Of a stretch of 64,000 bases of DNA, positions 1 through 11,131 are shown in pieces; the first letter of the stretch is position 1; every line of letters starts with the position of its first letter. This DNA comes from Sphaerulina vaccinii. Its lineage: Eukaryota; Ascomycota; Dothideomycetes; Mycosphaerellales; Mycosphaerellaceae. The notes under the pieces are model-generated. The model was not told the origin of the DNA, did no database searches, and worked only from the letters and a program-made list of their open reading frames with translations. Location of the stretch: NCBI GenBank assembly GCA_022570795.1, contig JAKUDP010000008.1:1860001-1924000 (forward strand), read 5' to 3'. Both the position numbers and the translations under genes were made by a program.

Positions 1-1390
1 ACTGTATTGCGGCAATGAACAGAGGTATGAAGATGTTGATCGAGTCCTGGAGTAACTCTGGGTTCGTGGCTTGGTTGACTGGCGACAGGAGCTTGAATAT
101 CCGCAGAGTGGTCTGGATCAGATTGTGAATGTCGTCGTCCTTGAGCACACCGTACACTGTGGTCTCCAATTGCTGAAATAGAGCTTGAACGTCTTTACCC
201 AGATCACTGTCGTTGCCGGACTTCTGGTACTCAGCTCTAAGCTCACTGAACTTCTCATCGGCGTGTTCGATGAACTTGGGATCTGTCAACAACTTCTGCA
301 GGGCGTCACCGGCTTTGCTCAATGTGCTCTCGAACTGAGGATCCTTGTCCTTGTGGCTGAGGACCTTCTTGAAAAGTGCTTCAGTCTTCTCCCAGTCTTT
401 CTTGTTGCCGAAGCTTGTGATGAAGATCCAGATGTTGTGCGCTGCACGATCAAGGGCCTCGTTCTCCTGCACATCCTTCTTGGCGACATTGGTCACGTCT
501 TCTGCAGCACGCGAGTAGATGACCGCGTAGCGCTTAATGAGCAACGACAACGTTGATACAGAGTCGTTGTAGTCAGGTCGCTTCCTGAGCTTCAATACTG
601 CCTGCTGTAAGCGGTTGATCAACGTCTTGCCTTCGTCGCCTTCAAGCTTGTCAGCAGCACTGTCCACAGTAGTCTTTGCGACCTGAGCTGTGCCATTCGC
701 GACGATCTTCGTTACGTCCGCAGCCTCGTCTGTCAAGTCCTGCGTGCTAGGTGCCGGCTGGTCATCAGCACCTGGCTTTGCAACCTTCCGCTTCTCCTCT
801 TCTGAGGGATCCACCTTCTTTCCGACCTCTTCAGCGACGTTTGACAACGCGAATGCAGAGTCTCTGAACACTTCCTTGCCGACAGTCTGCAGATCATTTA
901 AGAATATGCGAAAGTCAGAATTGGTCAACAGGAGCCCTCCCACTGTTCGCAAGCTCTGATATGCCGCAAGAGTGTCTGCCTTTGCTTTCGTCTTCTGTGC
1001 TCGCACCGCAATGTCCTCCACATCTACAGATATGCTACTCTTTGACAGGAACCAGATAATATCCTGGATCTGATCCTTGCCGTTCTTATTCTGAAGCAGC
1101 TCCATGAACTGCTCAATCCATGTTCGTGTCTGCTTGATCAGTCTCCTGCCGCTATTGGACAAGTCTGGAAGGTCCGGGTTCAGCACTTCGCTGGAGAGAA
1201 AGGTCCTCAGATTGATGATGAGCTGTTCAGTAGAGGGCATGAAGCCTTTTGACATTGCTCTATACATCTGGTATGAGTGGAGCTTCTGATGCAGCTCTCG
1301 CTGCAGTGTGGTGTCCTCATTGTACTGGGGCAGCAGAGGCTCGCGCTCTGCTTGATCGCCCTTGTTGCGGAAGCCGAAGCATGAAGACAT
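1..1390 (-). CDS. HAM1-like N-terminal domain protein (DUF5923 type), C-terminus beyond window
   Basis: An uninterrupted frame of 463 codons starts at the ATG at 1388-1390 and runs off the left edge. The N-terminus reads MSSCFGFRNKGDQAEREPLL, followed by a long helical region with WIEQFMELLQ around residue 90 and charged lysine-rich segments (KLRKRPDYNDSVSTLS). This pattern fits the fungal family called HAM1-like N-terminal or DUF5923, large helical proteins of unknown biochemical role; the name rests on recall. No membrane segment or signal peptide is visible in the part present. The gene is divergent from malic enzyme across a 1.1 kb spacer. The start is chosen because no longer in-frame extension looks coding. 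The C-terminal half is missing, so the family call cannot be fully tested here. Confidence 0.8.
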   Translation of the reverse strand, partial: MSSCFGFRNKGDQAEREPLLPQYNEDTTLQRELHQKLHSYQMYRAMSKGFMPSTEQLIINLRTFLSSEVLNPDLPDLSNSGRRLIKQTRTWIEQFMELLQNKNGKDQIQDIIWFLSKSSISVDVEDIAVRAQKTKAKADTLAAYQSLRTVGGLLLTNSDFRIFLNDLQTVGKEVFRDSAFALSNVAEEVGKKVDPSEEEKRKVAKPGADDQPAPSTQDLTDEAADVTKIVANGTAQVAKTTVDSAADKLEGDEGKTLINRLQQAVLKLRKRPDYNDSVSTLSLLIKRYAVIYSRAAEDVTNVAKKDVQENEALDRAAHNIWIFITSFGNKKDWEKTEALFKKVLSHKDKDPQFESTLSKAGDALQKLLTDPKFIEHADEKFSELRAEYQKSGNDSDLGKDVQALFQQLETTVYGVLKDDDIHNLIQTTLRIFKLLSPVNQATNPELLQDSINIFIPLFIAAIQ

Positions 1391-2537
1391 GCTTGCTGAA
1401 ATCGTGGTTGTGTTTGTGCCTGGATCGTATGAGGTCGAATGGCGGGAGGAAATGAGAGCAGGCAGCAGGACAGCAGAAGGATGCAGCTCTACACCATTGA
1501 TGACCAGTGCTCGACGAGGAAGGCGCGAATAGAAGTGAGTTGCTGGACGATATCCTACCACATCCGCTCGATGGCTGCCAAACAGAGCAGCAAATACAGG
1601 CTTGAGACTCACCAAGTCCCTCGGTCCACGTCAAAGAGATACGCGCATACTTGCGTCACTGACGCCGCTGCCGGACCTCAGTCCGCTCGATCTACATCCC
1701 AAGGCATTTTCGATGAACCAAAAGCTTCGAGATCGTCTTGTCGACTGAGGTGCTTGCTTATTATTGTTCTCGTTGCTGTGTTCGAGGTACAAATGGTCGG
1801 AGAACAGCACTGATCATACGGGATGTCTGTTACTGGCCTCGCGCTCCGACGCTGCTCGCTCCGAAATAGAGAAACATCAAAGGCCGATCACTTCTCGTGT
1901 GCCTGGCATGGGTGCTCTAAAAGAAGCATAGCGTGCTGACGGGTAGCGGCATACGATAATATATCGCCAGAAGTTTTAAAAATGTTTCGAGCCCGATGCA
2001 GTCCTTCTCACCTGCACGACCGTGCCCCGTCTGGTGTGAAGATGCGTGACATGGTACGGCAGGAGATGAATGCGAGAACGATGATATATCGGACGCTTCC
2101 TGCAAACATATATGCGCATAATCAAACGCACGAGGACGTCGGGTCTCCTCTGTGGCATTGGAAGTAGCCATTGAACAGTCGAGACGGTCTTTAGACCCGC
2201 GTTCTAGGACCGCTTCACGACCTTATCTGGCCGTTTACGGAGCCTGCCCTTCGCCTCGAGAGTTGGAGTCACATCCTGCGCAATCCCAGACTGCCAGTAA
2301 CTTTTCTGGAAAGGGTCATCGCGTGCGAAGCAAGCTCTGTTTCACCCAACTCTTCCGAAGTATCGACAACAATATCACTCACCCATCATTCGCGCACCGA
2401 ACGGCCAGCCAGCGACAGCACACGACCAGCTGCGCCTCCTCCGAAACACCCACACACAGCTTCTCATTTCCTGGAAGCTGATCATCACTTGTGCCTGATA
2501 TATAATCCGAAGCCTCCGGGTTCTCCCTACGGCCCAT
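1391..2537. other. Divergent intergenic region, no gene seen
   Basis: This is the spacer between two divergent genes and presumably holds both promoters. Short open frames on both strands (for example 1439-1813 + and 1917-2171 -) show no recognisable protein features. I see no repeat or RNA gene. Confidence 0.5.
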
Positions 2538-4800
2538 ATGCCGCCAACTCGTTGCCCGACCCGCCTACCTCTACTTAGCATTTCCAGTGTCTCGAGTCGA
2601 CCTACTACACAGCTGCCATTCGCGACTCCAGCTGCCCTTTCAGCTTCACTTTCAACTTCACCTTCACATTCGCTGTCCAGCACCAACTTTCCCTCTCAAA
2701 CCCGCCAACGGATCACACGATCGGAGACCGGTCATCCCAGAAGATACCTGAGCACCACCACCACGATGACTGCTGCTAAGAGTGGGCTTGCACCCCAAGC
2801 GAACATAAAGCATGCTGCTGTTCACCACCATCACCCAGAGAGAAGGATTGTTCCAGCTCCGTATGTTCTTACCTCACTTAGTCAATCTCAAAATGTACGA
2901 TTCTGAGACTTCCAATGCTAAATTTCCTTCTACCAGCTCCGACTACGACACCACAAATCCAAAAGAGACTCGCAAGTATTTGAGGACGTACGGGCTCACA
3001 CCACCTGCTGTTGAGACATTCGAGAACCAAGCCAAGAGATGTGAGTCAAGAGGCATTAGAGCAGACATTGGCAGACATTGGCAGACGCTGACATGACTCA
3101 GGTTTGGCTGTTCTTGCTTCTAGGAGAACGCCCATTGAGAAGTACCAGTACCTCTCTGTGCTACGGAATACCAACGTGAACCTTTTCTACCGTCTGTTCG
3201 CAGATAACGTCAAGGTTAGACATCGATCAAGAGCTTGGGTGATTGAAGGATAATCTGACAAAAGTGCAGGAGCTTACACCTCTCATCTACACACCCACTG
3301 TTGGCGAGGCGTGCCAAAGATGGTCAGAACTATACACACAACCCGAGGGTGAGTAGGCAACTCATTCATGTTAGAGCTTCTTCTGACAGATCTGCTAGGT
3401 CTCTACCTCTCATATGAAGACAAAGGGCATCTCCACTCTGTCATTCAGAACTGGCCCCACGATGTCGAGATCACTGTCGTCACAGACGGATCTCGCATTC
3501 TGGGGCTCGGAGACTTGGGCATCAACGGCATGGGTATTCCAGTTGGAAAGCTCTCCCTCTACACAGCCTGTGCTGGTATTCACCCTATGAAGACTCTTCC
3601 TCTCTGCCTCGACCTCGGAACAAGCAACGAACAATTCAGAAATGATCCTCTCTACCTGGGTAGCCGACGTGACAAGGTCACTGCTGAGCAAGAGAAGGAG
3701 TTCCTCGACGAGATGATGGCTGCTCTTACCGAACGATGGCCCTCAATCGTCATCCAGTTCGAGGACTTCAAGAACCCATTCCCTTCGCTCGAGCGATACC
3801 AAGACACATACACCATGTTCAACGACGACATTCAAGGTACCGGAGCTGTCATCACTGGAGGTTTCATCAATGCCGTGAAGCAATCCGGTGTCCACCCAGC
3901 AGACCAACGAGCTGTCTTCCTTGGTGCTGGCAGTGCAGGTGTTGGTGTCGCTAAGCAGCTCACTGAATTCTTCATCAAGGAGGGTCTTTCGGAAGAAGAA
4001 GCCAAGAAGAGATTCTGGCTCGTCGACTCACAAGGAATGGTTACGCTCGACCGTCCTGGCAAGCCCCTAGCTGAACATAAGGTCTACTTTGCGCGCGATG
4101 ACAACGATGGTCAACAATTCGAGACCCTGGAGGACACCCTCGAATACGTCAAGCCCACTATACTCATGGGTCTTTCCACGATCGGCGGTGCTTTCACACC
4201 AAAGATCCTGACACGGATGGCTGAACTCAATGACAAGCCTGTCATCTTCCCACTGTCCAACCCTTCGAGCAAGTCTGAGTGCACGTTTGAGGAGGCCATC
4301 AAGTACACCAAGGGCCGATGTCTGTTCGCATCTGGATCGCCGTTCCCTACCCTCACATACGAAGGCAAGGAGCTCACACCAGGGCAAGGCAACAACATGT
4401 ATGTCTTCTTAACAACTTCTATTCTGTGCCACAGCATACTAACATGATCATTAGGTACGTCTTCCCCGGTATCGGCCTTGGCGCTATTCTGTCCAAGGCT
4501 GTGAACGTCACGCAAAACATGATCTACGCTTCTGCAGAGTCGCTCTCGACATCTCTCACGAAAGAAGAGGTCTCCGATAACTGGCTCTATCCAGACATTC
4601 GCCGCATTCGTGAAGTCTCTGTCATTGTGACACGAGGGGTCATTCGTGCTGCTCAGAAGGACGGCATGGATAGGGAACTAGCATTGAGGAATCTTTCCGA
4701 CGAGGACTTGGACGAGTACATTCGCGCTCGCATGTACGATCCTTTCAAGGAACACGAGAAGGTCGTGGAGGAGATCAAGGAATTGGTCCCTGGTGCGTAG
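2538..4800 (+). CDS. MAE1: NAD-dependent malic enzyme, mitochondrial
   Basis: This enzyme oxidatively decarboxylates malate to pyruvate with NAD(P)+, probably in the mitochondrial matrix. Six exons join in frame: 2538-2860, 2937-3040, 3102-3214, 3270-3348, 3399-4398 and 4455-4800, giving 654 residues. The N-terminus up to about residue 76 is rich in Ser, Thr and Arg with almost no acidic residues and ends in RRYLSTTTT, a typical presequence. Catalytic-core motifs follow: LRNTNVNLFYRL, ELTPLIYTPTVGEAC, VVTDGSRILGLGDLG, then FNDDIQGTG and the nucleotide-binding FLGAGSAGVGVAKQL. A second in-frame ATG at 2766 (MTAAKSG) could give a cytosolic form. All introns are GT-AG, 50-76 nt. Intron 2 carries a short direct repeat of GCAGACATTG. 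Confidence 0.95.
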
Positions 4801-5436
4801 AAATGTTCTAAAGTCTGCGGCCAAGGTCGTATGGGACGACCTGGAAGGACACTAATTGTGCCATAGGCGATAGAGCGAGGTTATAGGTGGCCCCTTCCAT
4901 CAGGAATCCTGGTTCTTTCCTAGACATGGATCGGTATAACAAAAGCTATGCGATCTGAAGATAACCGCTATCAGCTGGTCTCTATCTCAAGACTTCGTAT
5001 TCGAATTGAACGTAGCCTATGGACCTGACATACTGCAAAGAGCTGCAATTACTGATCCTTCTATTCCTCCCGTGCCTCGAAGGTCTCCTCACTAGATGGA
5101 GACATGCCTCACGCCAACACCGAAGCTTAGCAGGTGTGAGACGAACCTTCTCAGCCGTGAAGCCGGTCGCTGGGCGGTTAGCGACGGTAATGCAACATCA
5201 TCAACCACCTTCGTGTTGCTAAGAACTTCCTCCACTACTTACTCAACTCATAGCATAGTATAGATCGTAATGTGGGTAACGCTGACCTCCCCTCCACGAC
5301 CATTGGCTGATATCCAGTAGATCCACTCACCAGTTCCTCTACCACAGCCTCTCGTACAAGGAAACATCGACCCGGAACAACCGACGTCGACCTCGCCTCA
5401 AGCGCCAAAAAACCCTCCAGGTCTTCCCCCACCACC
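4801..5436. other. Intergenic, no gene seen
   Basis: This stretch holds the malic enzyme 3' region and the upstream region of the next small gene. The open frames at 5019-5222 (+) and 5235-5636 (-) have no recognisable features. Confidence 0.45.
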
Positions 5437-5766
5437 ATGGCATTCCAAAAGTCCCACCCGTCCGAAACGCCAGCACGAAGCTCAAAAATCACAGCACTAA
5501 TCCTCTCCTCAATCTTCAGCATCGCGGCTAACCTAGCCATCACCATTCTCCGACCCGTACTGATGAACGCCGGTAACGATAGCCTTCCGCTGATTGCTCG
5601 CTGGATTGTTAACGGGCTTTGGGCCCAGATGTACATGTGGCTTACGGGCGCTCAGTCTCTGGACCCGATCCAGGCTATGTTCCTTTCTGGGGTGGTGTCT
5701 ACGACGTTTGCTTATTGGGATGGGGTGGTTTTGGGAGTTGTGAATATGGACTCAGTGGGTCGATAA
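5437..5766 (+). CDS. Small integral membrane protein, unknown function
   Basis: A single-exon frame of 109 residues begins at an ATG in good context (CACCACCATGG). A polar Ser/Thr/Lys-rich head of about 18 residues precedes a hydrophobic segment (ALILSSIFSIAANLAITILR), and a second hydrophobic stretch lies near residues 78-102 (AMFLSGVVSTTFAYWDGVVL). The composition suggests two to three membrane segments. I do not recognise the family. It could be a conserved small fungal membrane protein, or a chance frame, although its clean hydrophobic pattern favours a real gene. It lies between malic enzyme and the convergent ML/TRP-like gene. Confidence 0.5.
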   Translation: MAFQKSHPSETPARSSKITALILSSIFSIAANLAITILRPVLMNAGNDSLPLIARWIVNGLWAQMYMWLTGAQSLDPIQAMFLSGVVSTTFAYWDGVVLGVVNMDSVGR

Positions 5767-6022
5767 GCTGCAGAGACAGTGGCGGGGCAGAATGCTTGAG
5801 GCCCAGGACGGAGGTAGTCGTGGTTGAATGTTATGCTTGACAACCTTTGTGTCAAGCAGAATTACATAAGTATCCTCTATACACAAGTATGTGCGTCCTT
5901 GGTCTCTTCCATTGACAGCCGTTACATGCAGGTAAGTCAAGTCTGGTTCCAACTCCCTTTACAATGCTTTACAGTGTTAAACTGCACAGTTTCGCTAATC
6001 ATCAAAATGCGCGCCATCCACT

Positions 6023-8248
6023 CTACAATGCTCGTCCAAAGTTCAATTCTGGCAAACGTGGTTGTCGCTCCAAGTCTGCATCGCGCGATATCGATGACCC
6101 GCGACTGTGGTCTCTGAAATGGCTCTGGTGGCCCATGCTCGCGGCTCTTGACACCAGATGGTCATCGTCGTGAAAAGGTGCAGGCGACTCTGCTCTCCCT
6201 CGTTGTCGTTCGACAGGATCGTAGCGGCCTCTTGCGGGCGCGAAAGGTGATGATGATACGATCGGTGCAGCTTTGTACGAAGTGTCTTCGTGGTCGTATG
6301 GATGCTTGACATCTGTCATTAGCAGGCTGTTTCGCGCGTCTAGAGGCGTCAGAGCGTCCAGATCTCTGTTCATCTTCTCGCGCTCTTTTCTTGCTCGTCT
6401 GTGTGGGTTCTCTTTCACGCAGGTGATGATGGCGTTCACGGCGATGAGAATGGCCAGGATGCCTGTCATTACTGATTGGACCACAATCAGAACCACACCA
6501 GTGACGGTCTTGGTTGTTTGGCTGAGGCCGAGCTCCTGGACGAATACTAGAACACACACCACCGAAAGCACGCGTACAGTCTGAATGGTGATGTTGATCC
6601 ATTTCCCGCTAGTGCGCTGGTATGGTCTCGTCCACAGTAGGAAGATAAGCATGATAGCTTCAACAATAAGTTGTCCTGCGACCTGGATCATGCCGTGGCC
6701 ATTAGCGCCGGCAATGATACAGCCACGCGCGAACATGTAGACAATGGTTGGCATGAAGATCCACCAGTAGCCCTTCTTGTAGTTGTCGTAGAAGAGCGAG
6801 TACTTGATCCAGACATCCTTGTCCTCGTAGAGTTTGGCAACATCGCCCTCCATCTTCTTCGCCTGTCGTGCTTTCGTCACGATCTTGAACGTGAAGAATG
6901 CCAGAAGGGCTGTGAAGAGGCCGAATGTAACGCCTGCCAGGACCTTTGCTGCCCATGAGTCGCCGCTTGTGAACTGATAGACACAATAGAGTGTCCATAC
7001 TCCATAAAGCAGAAGTACCAGATTGGTAATAGCCTTTGCCATGCGCCACCAGTATCTCTTGCGCCACGACTCGAAGTAAGGGCTTAGCTTTCCGCATTGT
7101 CCCCAGGCTTCGAGGATTGCCTTGAACAGCAGGATAAGCACGATGATTGCTGCGACTGCAATTGCCCAGACCAATAACACAGTCATGAATGTGTTAGAGG
7201 ATGGAATGGACAGCTGCTCAACGTAGGCCTGGATACCTTGCACGAAATGCTGATCCTTGTTGTCTGTCGACTCTGTGGAGGACTCGGTCGTACTGCCGCC
7301 ATTGAGATCCGTCGATGTTCCATTGACGGATGTGGTTGTGCCGTCGCGCGCCCATAGAAGAACGGTATCAAGCGCACGCTTGCTAACACTTGAGTTTGAC
7401 GAGTCGGCAGTGAACACGAGAGTGACATTGTTCTTCAGGTACTCGTAGCTGTTGTTCGTGGTGTTGCCTCCAGTCTTGGCTCGGAAGTTGTCAATGGCGG
7501 TTTGCATCTGTCCCCATGGTACTAGTCCCGTGGAGAAGGCGAAGTTTGTTGCAAAACTTTGGTAGACCTTGGGGTATTGCACCGAAAGCATGCCGTTCAA
7601 TGCCATACCCTGAAACCAACCAATAACCTCGCCAAATGTTGGTGATGGTGTTGATGCTCCAGCTCCGCCGCCCGCAGCAGCCACTGCGCCTACAGCACTG
7701 ACCGCGAGTGCAGCTGCAGCCACACCAGCAGCAGCATAGCCAACCGCAGGTAGGTTGACAGTCTTTCCATTACCGACTGTCGACTGTACACAAGCAATGT
7801 CCTCTCCACCATCCGCGCTCTTCACCTGTAACTTCACTAACCCATCCAGATCCGGAATGTTGAAAGCAATAGAAGGAATCTGGCTTGCGTATTCTTCTGG
7901 TATCGTTTGCACGCCTTTACTGGAAAAGGACCCCGCTGGTATAGGGCACATCTGCTCAACATACTGCTCTGATCCACAAGGATCCCAATCTTTCTGATAG
8001 ACTTGTTTCCCATATGCCGTAACCACAAGGTCGAGCAGCACTTTCTGCTCCTTTGTGCTAGTGCCAGCGACATCGAACGTTATTTTTCTAGTGTTTCTGT
8101 CGTATGATGCGTCCAGAGCTTCAACTGTGATGCTGTTCGAGGTCGAACACAATGAGTAGCCATCGGTCGATAGCACATCGGCTGCAAGCACGCTGACCGG
8201 CAGCGCACTCAGTGCAATAGGAAGCAGAACTTTGCGAATGTTCCGCAT
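6023..8248 (-). CDS. ML-like/TRP-like (flavin-carrier family) membrane protein
   Basis: A single exon encodes 741 residues from the ATG at 8248 (MRNIRKVLLPIALSALPVSV). A signal peptide of about 22 residues is followed by a lumenal ML-like domain (roughly residues 25-160) and an Ala/Gly-rich hydrophobic segment. A large transmembrane region with eight or more segments follows, from about residue 350 to 640, and a charged Arg/Ser-rich cytosolic tail. This order matches the fungal TRP-like family that includes yeast FLC proteins and S. pombe Pkd2, implicated in ER/cell-wall homeostasis and calcium. The frame stays open upstream to 8656, but that extension has no signal and is treated as 5' untranslated. 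Specific substrate or ion is not readable from sequence. Confidence 0.88.
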   Translation of the reverse strand: MRNIRKVLLPIALSALPVSVLAADVLSTDGYSLCSTSNSITVEALDASYDRNTRKITFDVAGTSTKEQKVLLDLVVTAYGKQVYQKDWDPCGSEQYVEQMCPIPAGSFSSKGVQTIPEEYASQIPSIAFNIPDLDGLVKLQVKSADGGEDIACVQSTVGNGKTVNLPAVGYAAAGVAAAALAVSAVGAVAAAGGGAGASTPSPTFGEVIGWFQGMALNGMLSVQYPKVYQSFATNFAFSTGLVPWGQMQTAIDNFRAKTGGNTTNNSYEYLKNNVTLVFTADSSNSSVSKRALDTVLLWARDGTTTSVNGTSTDLNGGSTTESSTESTDNKDQHFVQGIQAYVEQLSIPSSNTFMTVLLVWAIAVAAIIVLILLFKAILEAWGQCGKLSPYFESWRKRYWWRMAKAITNLVLLLYGVWTLYCVYQFTSGDSWAAKVLAGVTFGLFTALLAFFTFKIVTKARQAKKMEGDVAKLYEDKDVWIKYSLFYDNYKKGYWWIFMPTIVYMFARGCIIAGANGHGMIQVAGQLIVEAIMLIFLLWTRPYQRTSGKWINITIQTVRVLSVVCVLVFVQELGLSQTTKTVTGVVLIVVQSVMTGILAILIAVNAIITCVKENPHRRARKEREKMNRDLDALTPLDARNSLLMTDVKHPYDHEDTSYKAAPIVSSSPFAPARGRYDPVERQRGRAESPAPFHDDDHLVSRAASMGHQSHFRDHSRGSSISRDADLERQPRLPELNFGRAL

Positions 8249-9433
8249 GTTGGGCGATATAGGCTTTCGCCTCAAATGAAGGACCGTTTCCTTCGCTCGA
8301 GTCGTAAGAAATGCTAAGGTTGTGTGAATGGTTAAGCTGTTTGCGTCGCACACAGCGAACTCGAAGGCAGTGAGCTCTGTGACGCTTGTGGTGTTCGTGT
8401 TCCAGACGCTCGTCGACCTCGATGTCCGGTGTTTCGCCTTTGAGGAATACCCCTGTTGGTGCTGAGAGACCCACAAATGTCTTGATACAGAGATAGAAAC
8501 GAGGGTATGTATGTATGCTAGTCCAAGAAACAACGAGAGTGGTAGTAGGAAATACGAACAATAGCAGAATGATGAGCTGATGGAAACTGGTACAGGGAGA
8601 ATACGAGAGACTTTGTGAGGTTGCAGCAAAGGGTCGGCTGCCACGCAAGAAGTCACCGCTTTTCGTCGCGTTGATTGGAGCAGAGTGCCTCGCGTCCCTC
8701 TAGTGCACGTTCCAAGCTATGTTTAGGTTCCACGGGTGTGGGCGCTGTCTCGTGCCTGTTCTGTGGTGAAGATCATTTTTCTCTGGCTCTGCTCTACGGC
8801 TAGGCTTGAACGTCGTCTGCGTGGGTGCGTGAAGGTGCACTCCATCGTCTTGAAGGTCCCCTTGGCTTCCACGTATCTCGTCCCTGAGGGCTCTAGAGAC
8901 AGAGCTTAGCCTGCGATCGTGCTGCGTGTGACAGCGACAAGTGACGATTACTGGCGCCTTCAACCGAGCGCCAGTGGCTGTGCTAGAGAAAGGGAGCGGC
9001 TGTGTCCTCTGGAGCCCCGAAACCTCCGCAAGCGATCCGATCTTTGGGATCCTTGGCTGGCAAAGGCTCTTTCGCGTTGTGATGGAGGCTGCTGCATCTT
9101 CTGACCATCATGTAAGTAATGATTGTAGGATTGTAGTCATCGTTGTCGACAAGATGAAATCGAGATGAGCTGCGGTCATGCACCCATGCCAAAGTAAAAT
9201 GGAGACTCTGCCAAGAATCTCGAATTAGCCCGCTGAGGCAAGAACCTCTTCAAGGCCTCCAGCTGCTGAAAGCATGACAACTCGTCGGTATTGTTTACAT
9301 CGCTCTCCGCCGACGGGTCTGTTCTTCTGGTTGCACACTGTTCAGCGCGTCTACAGAGCAGGATGTTCAGATAACTTCAGTACCTCGACAACGCAGTACA
9401 CTTGATCAAAGGTCTGAAGACTCGACCGCCAAC
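8249..9433. other. Divergent intergenic region, long open leader upstream of the TRP-like gene
   Basis: About 1.2 kb separates the TRP-like gene from the phosphoesterase gene. The TRP-like frame remains stop-free for a further 136 codons (to 8656), most simply an open 5' leader. I see no other gene or repeat. Confidence 0.45.
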
Positions 9434-10427
9434 ATGTCGAAGTTGTGGGCAATCGCAGATATCCACTTGTCCTTCAAGGGGAACAGAGACGAGTGGGCGA
9501 AGCTGAAGCACAGAGAGGAGGATGGCCTGATCCTAGCTGGTGATGGTATGCTCTAAGCTCCCCGGACGATGGGCTGAGCACTTGCTGATGATGACGGCAG
9601 TCGGAGAGTCCTTGGAGCATATGCAACTGGCATTCCGGAAAGCTACTCGGCGGTATAAGCACGTTTTCTGGGTTCCCGGGAATCATGAGTTGTATACCAG
9701 CTCCTCTCCATCTTTACGCGAAGAAGAAAGGAAGCTGCGCGGCGAAGCAAAGTATCAAGCATGCGTGAAGATTGCACGGCATTACGGTGTCCTAACACCC
9801 GAAGACGACTACATGACCTGGGAATACGAGAATGAAGATGGGACTCCCGGAAAAGCTGTCATCTGTCCAATCTTCACACTGTACGACTATTCCTTCCGGC
9901 CTGCTGAAGTTTCGCGAGAAAAGGCACTGGATTGGGCACTGGAGGAAGGCATCCAGGCTACTGATGAAAAGCTGCTTCATCCAGATCCGTATGCGACGCG
10001 TGATGCGTGGTGTACACGTCTCGTATCAGAAGCGGAAGTGAAGCTCGAGAAAGCTGCGGCGACAGGGTTACCACTAGTGCTCATCAATCACTGGCCATTG
10101 CGAGAGGATACTGTGTACATACCCCGAGTGCCTCGATTCAGCCTCTGGTGTGGCACCAAAGAGACCAATGATTGGCATACAAGGTTCAATGCAAAGGTGG
10201 TGGTGACAGGACACCTTCACGTCAGGAGGACCGACTGGATTGACGGCGTGCGCTTCGAAGAAGTGTCGTTGGGGTATCCTCGCCAGTGGGAGGATGCTAA
10301 GAATGCTGGTAATGATGTTAATACCTTGATGCGCGAGATCTTACCTGGACCTACCACTCCGGAGCCTGGACATGAACCGCCGACGACGTTCCTCAGGCTA
10401 GGAGTGGAGCAGACACAGTGTATGTGA
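9434..10427 (+). CDS. Calcineurin-like metallophosphoesterase
   Basis: Two exons, 9434-9545 and 9601-10427, join in phase to give 312 residues. The binuclear-metal motifs of the calcineurin-like superfamily appear in order: D-x-H at residues 9-11 (IADIHLSF), GD at 36-37, GNHE at 64-67, NHWPL in the middle and GHLHVRR near residue 245. The length suits a single-domain phosphoesterase. It has no signal peptide or membrane segment, so it is probably cytosolic. The substrate (phosphoprotein, nucleotide or phospholipid) cannot be told. The intron is 55 nt and splits the first two motifs from the third. Confidence 0.85.
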
Positions 10428-10734
10428 GCTCACCATGCCGTGGTCGCAACTCTCTGATCTCGGTTTCCGAGCGCGACGCTGTCTCGTATGTGAACAGGAT
10501 GGCACAATTCCTGGCCCCGCATGGAGAAAGGCATGATTTTCCCGGCTCTCTGATCTTGCTTACGGGCATGAAAATTGGCTCAACTTTCGACAGGGTGGCG
10601 CAGTTGTTGGTCAGCCGTGAGAGCAAGAATGTAGACATCCTTCACACATCATTGGCCTTCCTTACGAACGCAACATCGATCCATCTGTCAACAAAGTGGC
10701 TTTGTCGCTGGCTCAGCGAAGACATAAGATATGC

Positions 10735-11112
10735 ATATCTCACTCACGGCTTTCTGCTACCGCCTTTCGATGGCCGTTTTGGCTCGTCTGTCAACAGAAT
10801 GCTACAGTCGCCAGGCAAGCAGTGAGATGGAATGATGAGTGTCTCTGAAACCTCTCTGGTTCTTTCTGAGCGCAGCATCAATTGACAAGTCGGCAGAGCC
10901 GCTTGGATAGCGCAGCGATATGCACATCTCACTCACGGCTCTCTGTTGCCGCCCTCCGACGGGCATTTTGGCTTGTCCGTCAACAGTATGCCACAGTCGC
11001 CAGTCAAGCGGTGAGATGGAACGATGAGTATCTCTAAAATCTCTCTGGTTTCGTGTGAGCGCAGTATCTATCGGCAAGTTGGCAGAGCCGCTGGCACAGC
11101 GCAGAGATACAG
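10735..11112. repeat. Two-copy tandem duplication, unit ~189 bp
   Basis: The segment starting CACTCACGGC at 10741 recurs at 10930, and similarity continues through most of the unit, followed by a partial third start near 11090. By eye most differences between copies are C/T or G/A transitions. No coding function is apparent. The array sits between the phosphoesterase stop and the F-box-like gene stop, and the sequence from 10428 to 10734 holds nothing else I recognise. Confidence 0.75.
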
Positions 11113-11131
11113 CATACATACTGTGATGGAC

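Noticed and set aside
1317..1634. 105-codon minus-strand frame near the HAM1-like start
   Set aside because: It overlaps the true start of the HAM1-like gene in another frame and looks like leader sequence.
3061..3086. GCAGACATTG direct repeat in malic enzyme intron 2
   Set aside because: Two and a half copies of a 10-mer inside a normal-sized intron; ordinary slippage.
8249..8656. N-terminal extension of the TRP-like protein
   Set aside because: In-frame but without homology-like features; the ATG at 8248 starts a clean signal peptide, so the extension is taken as untranslated leader.
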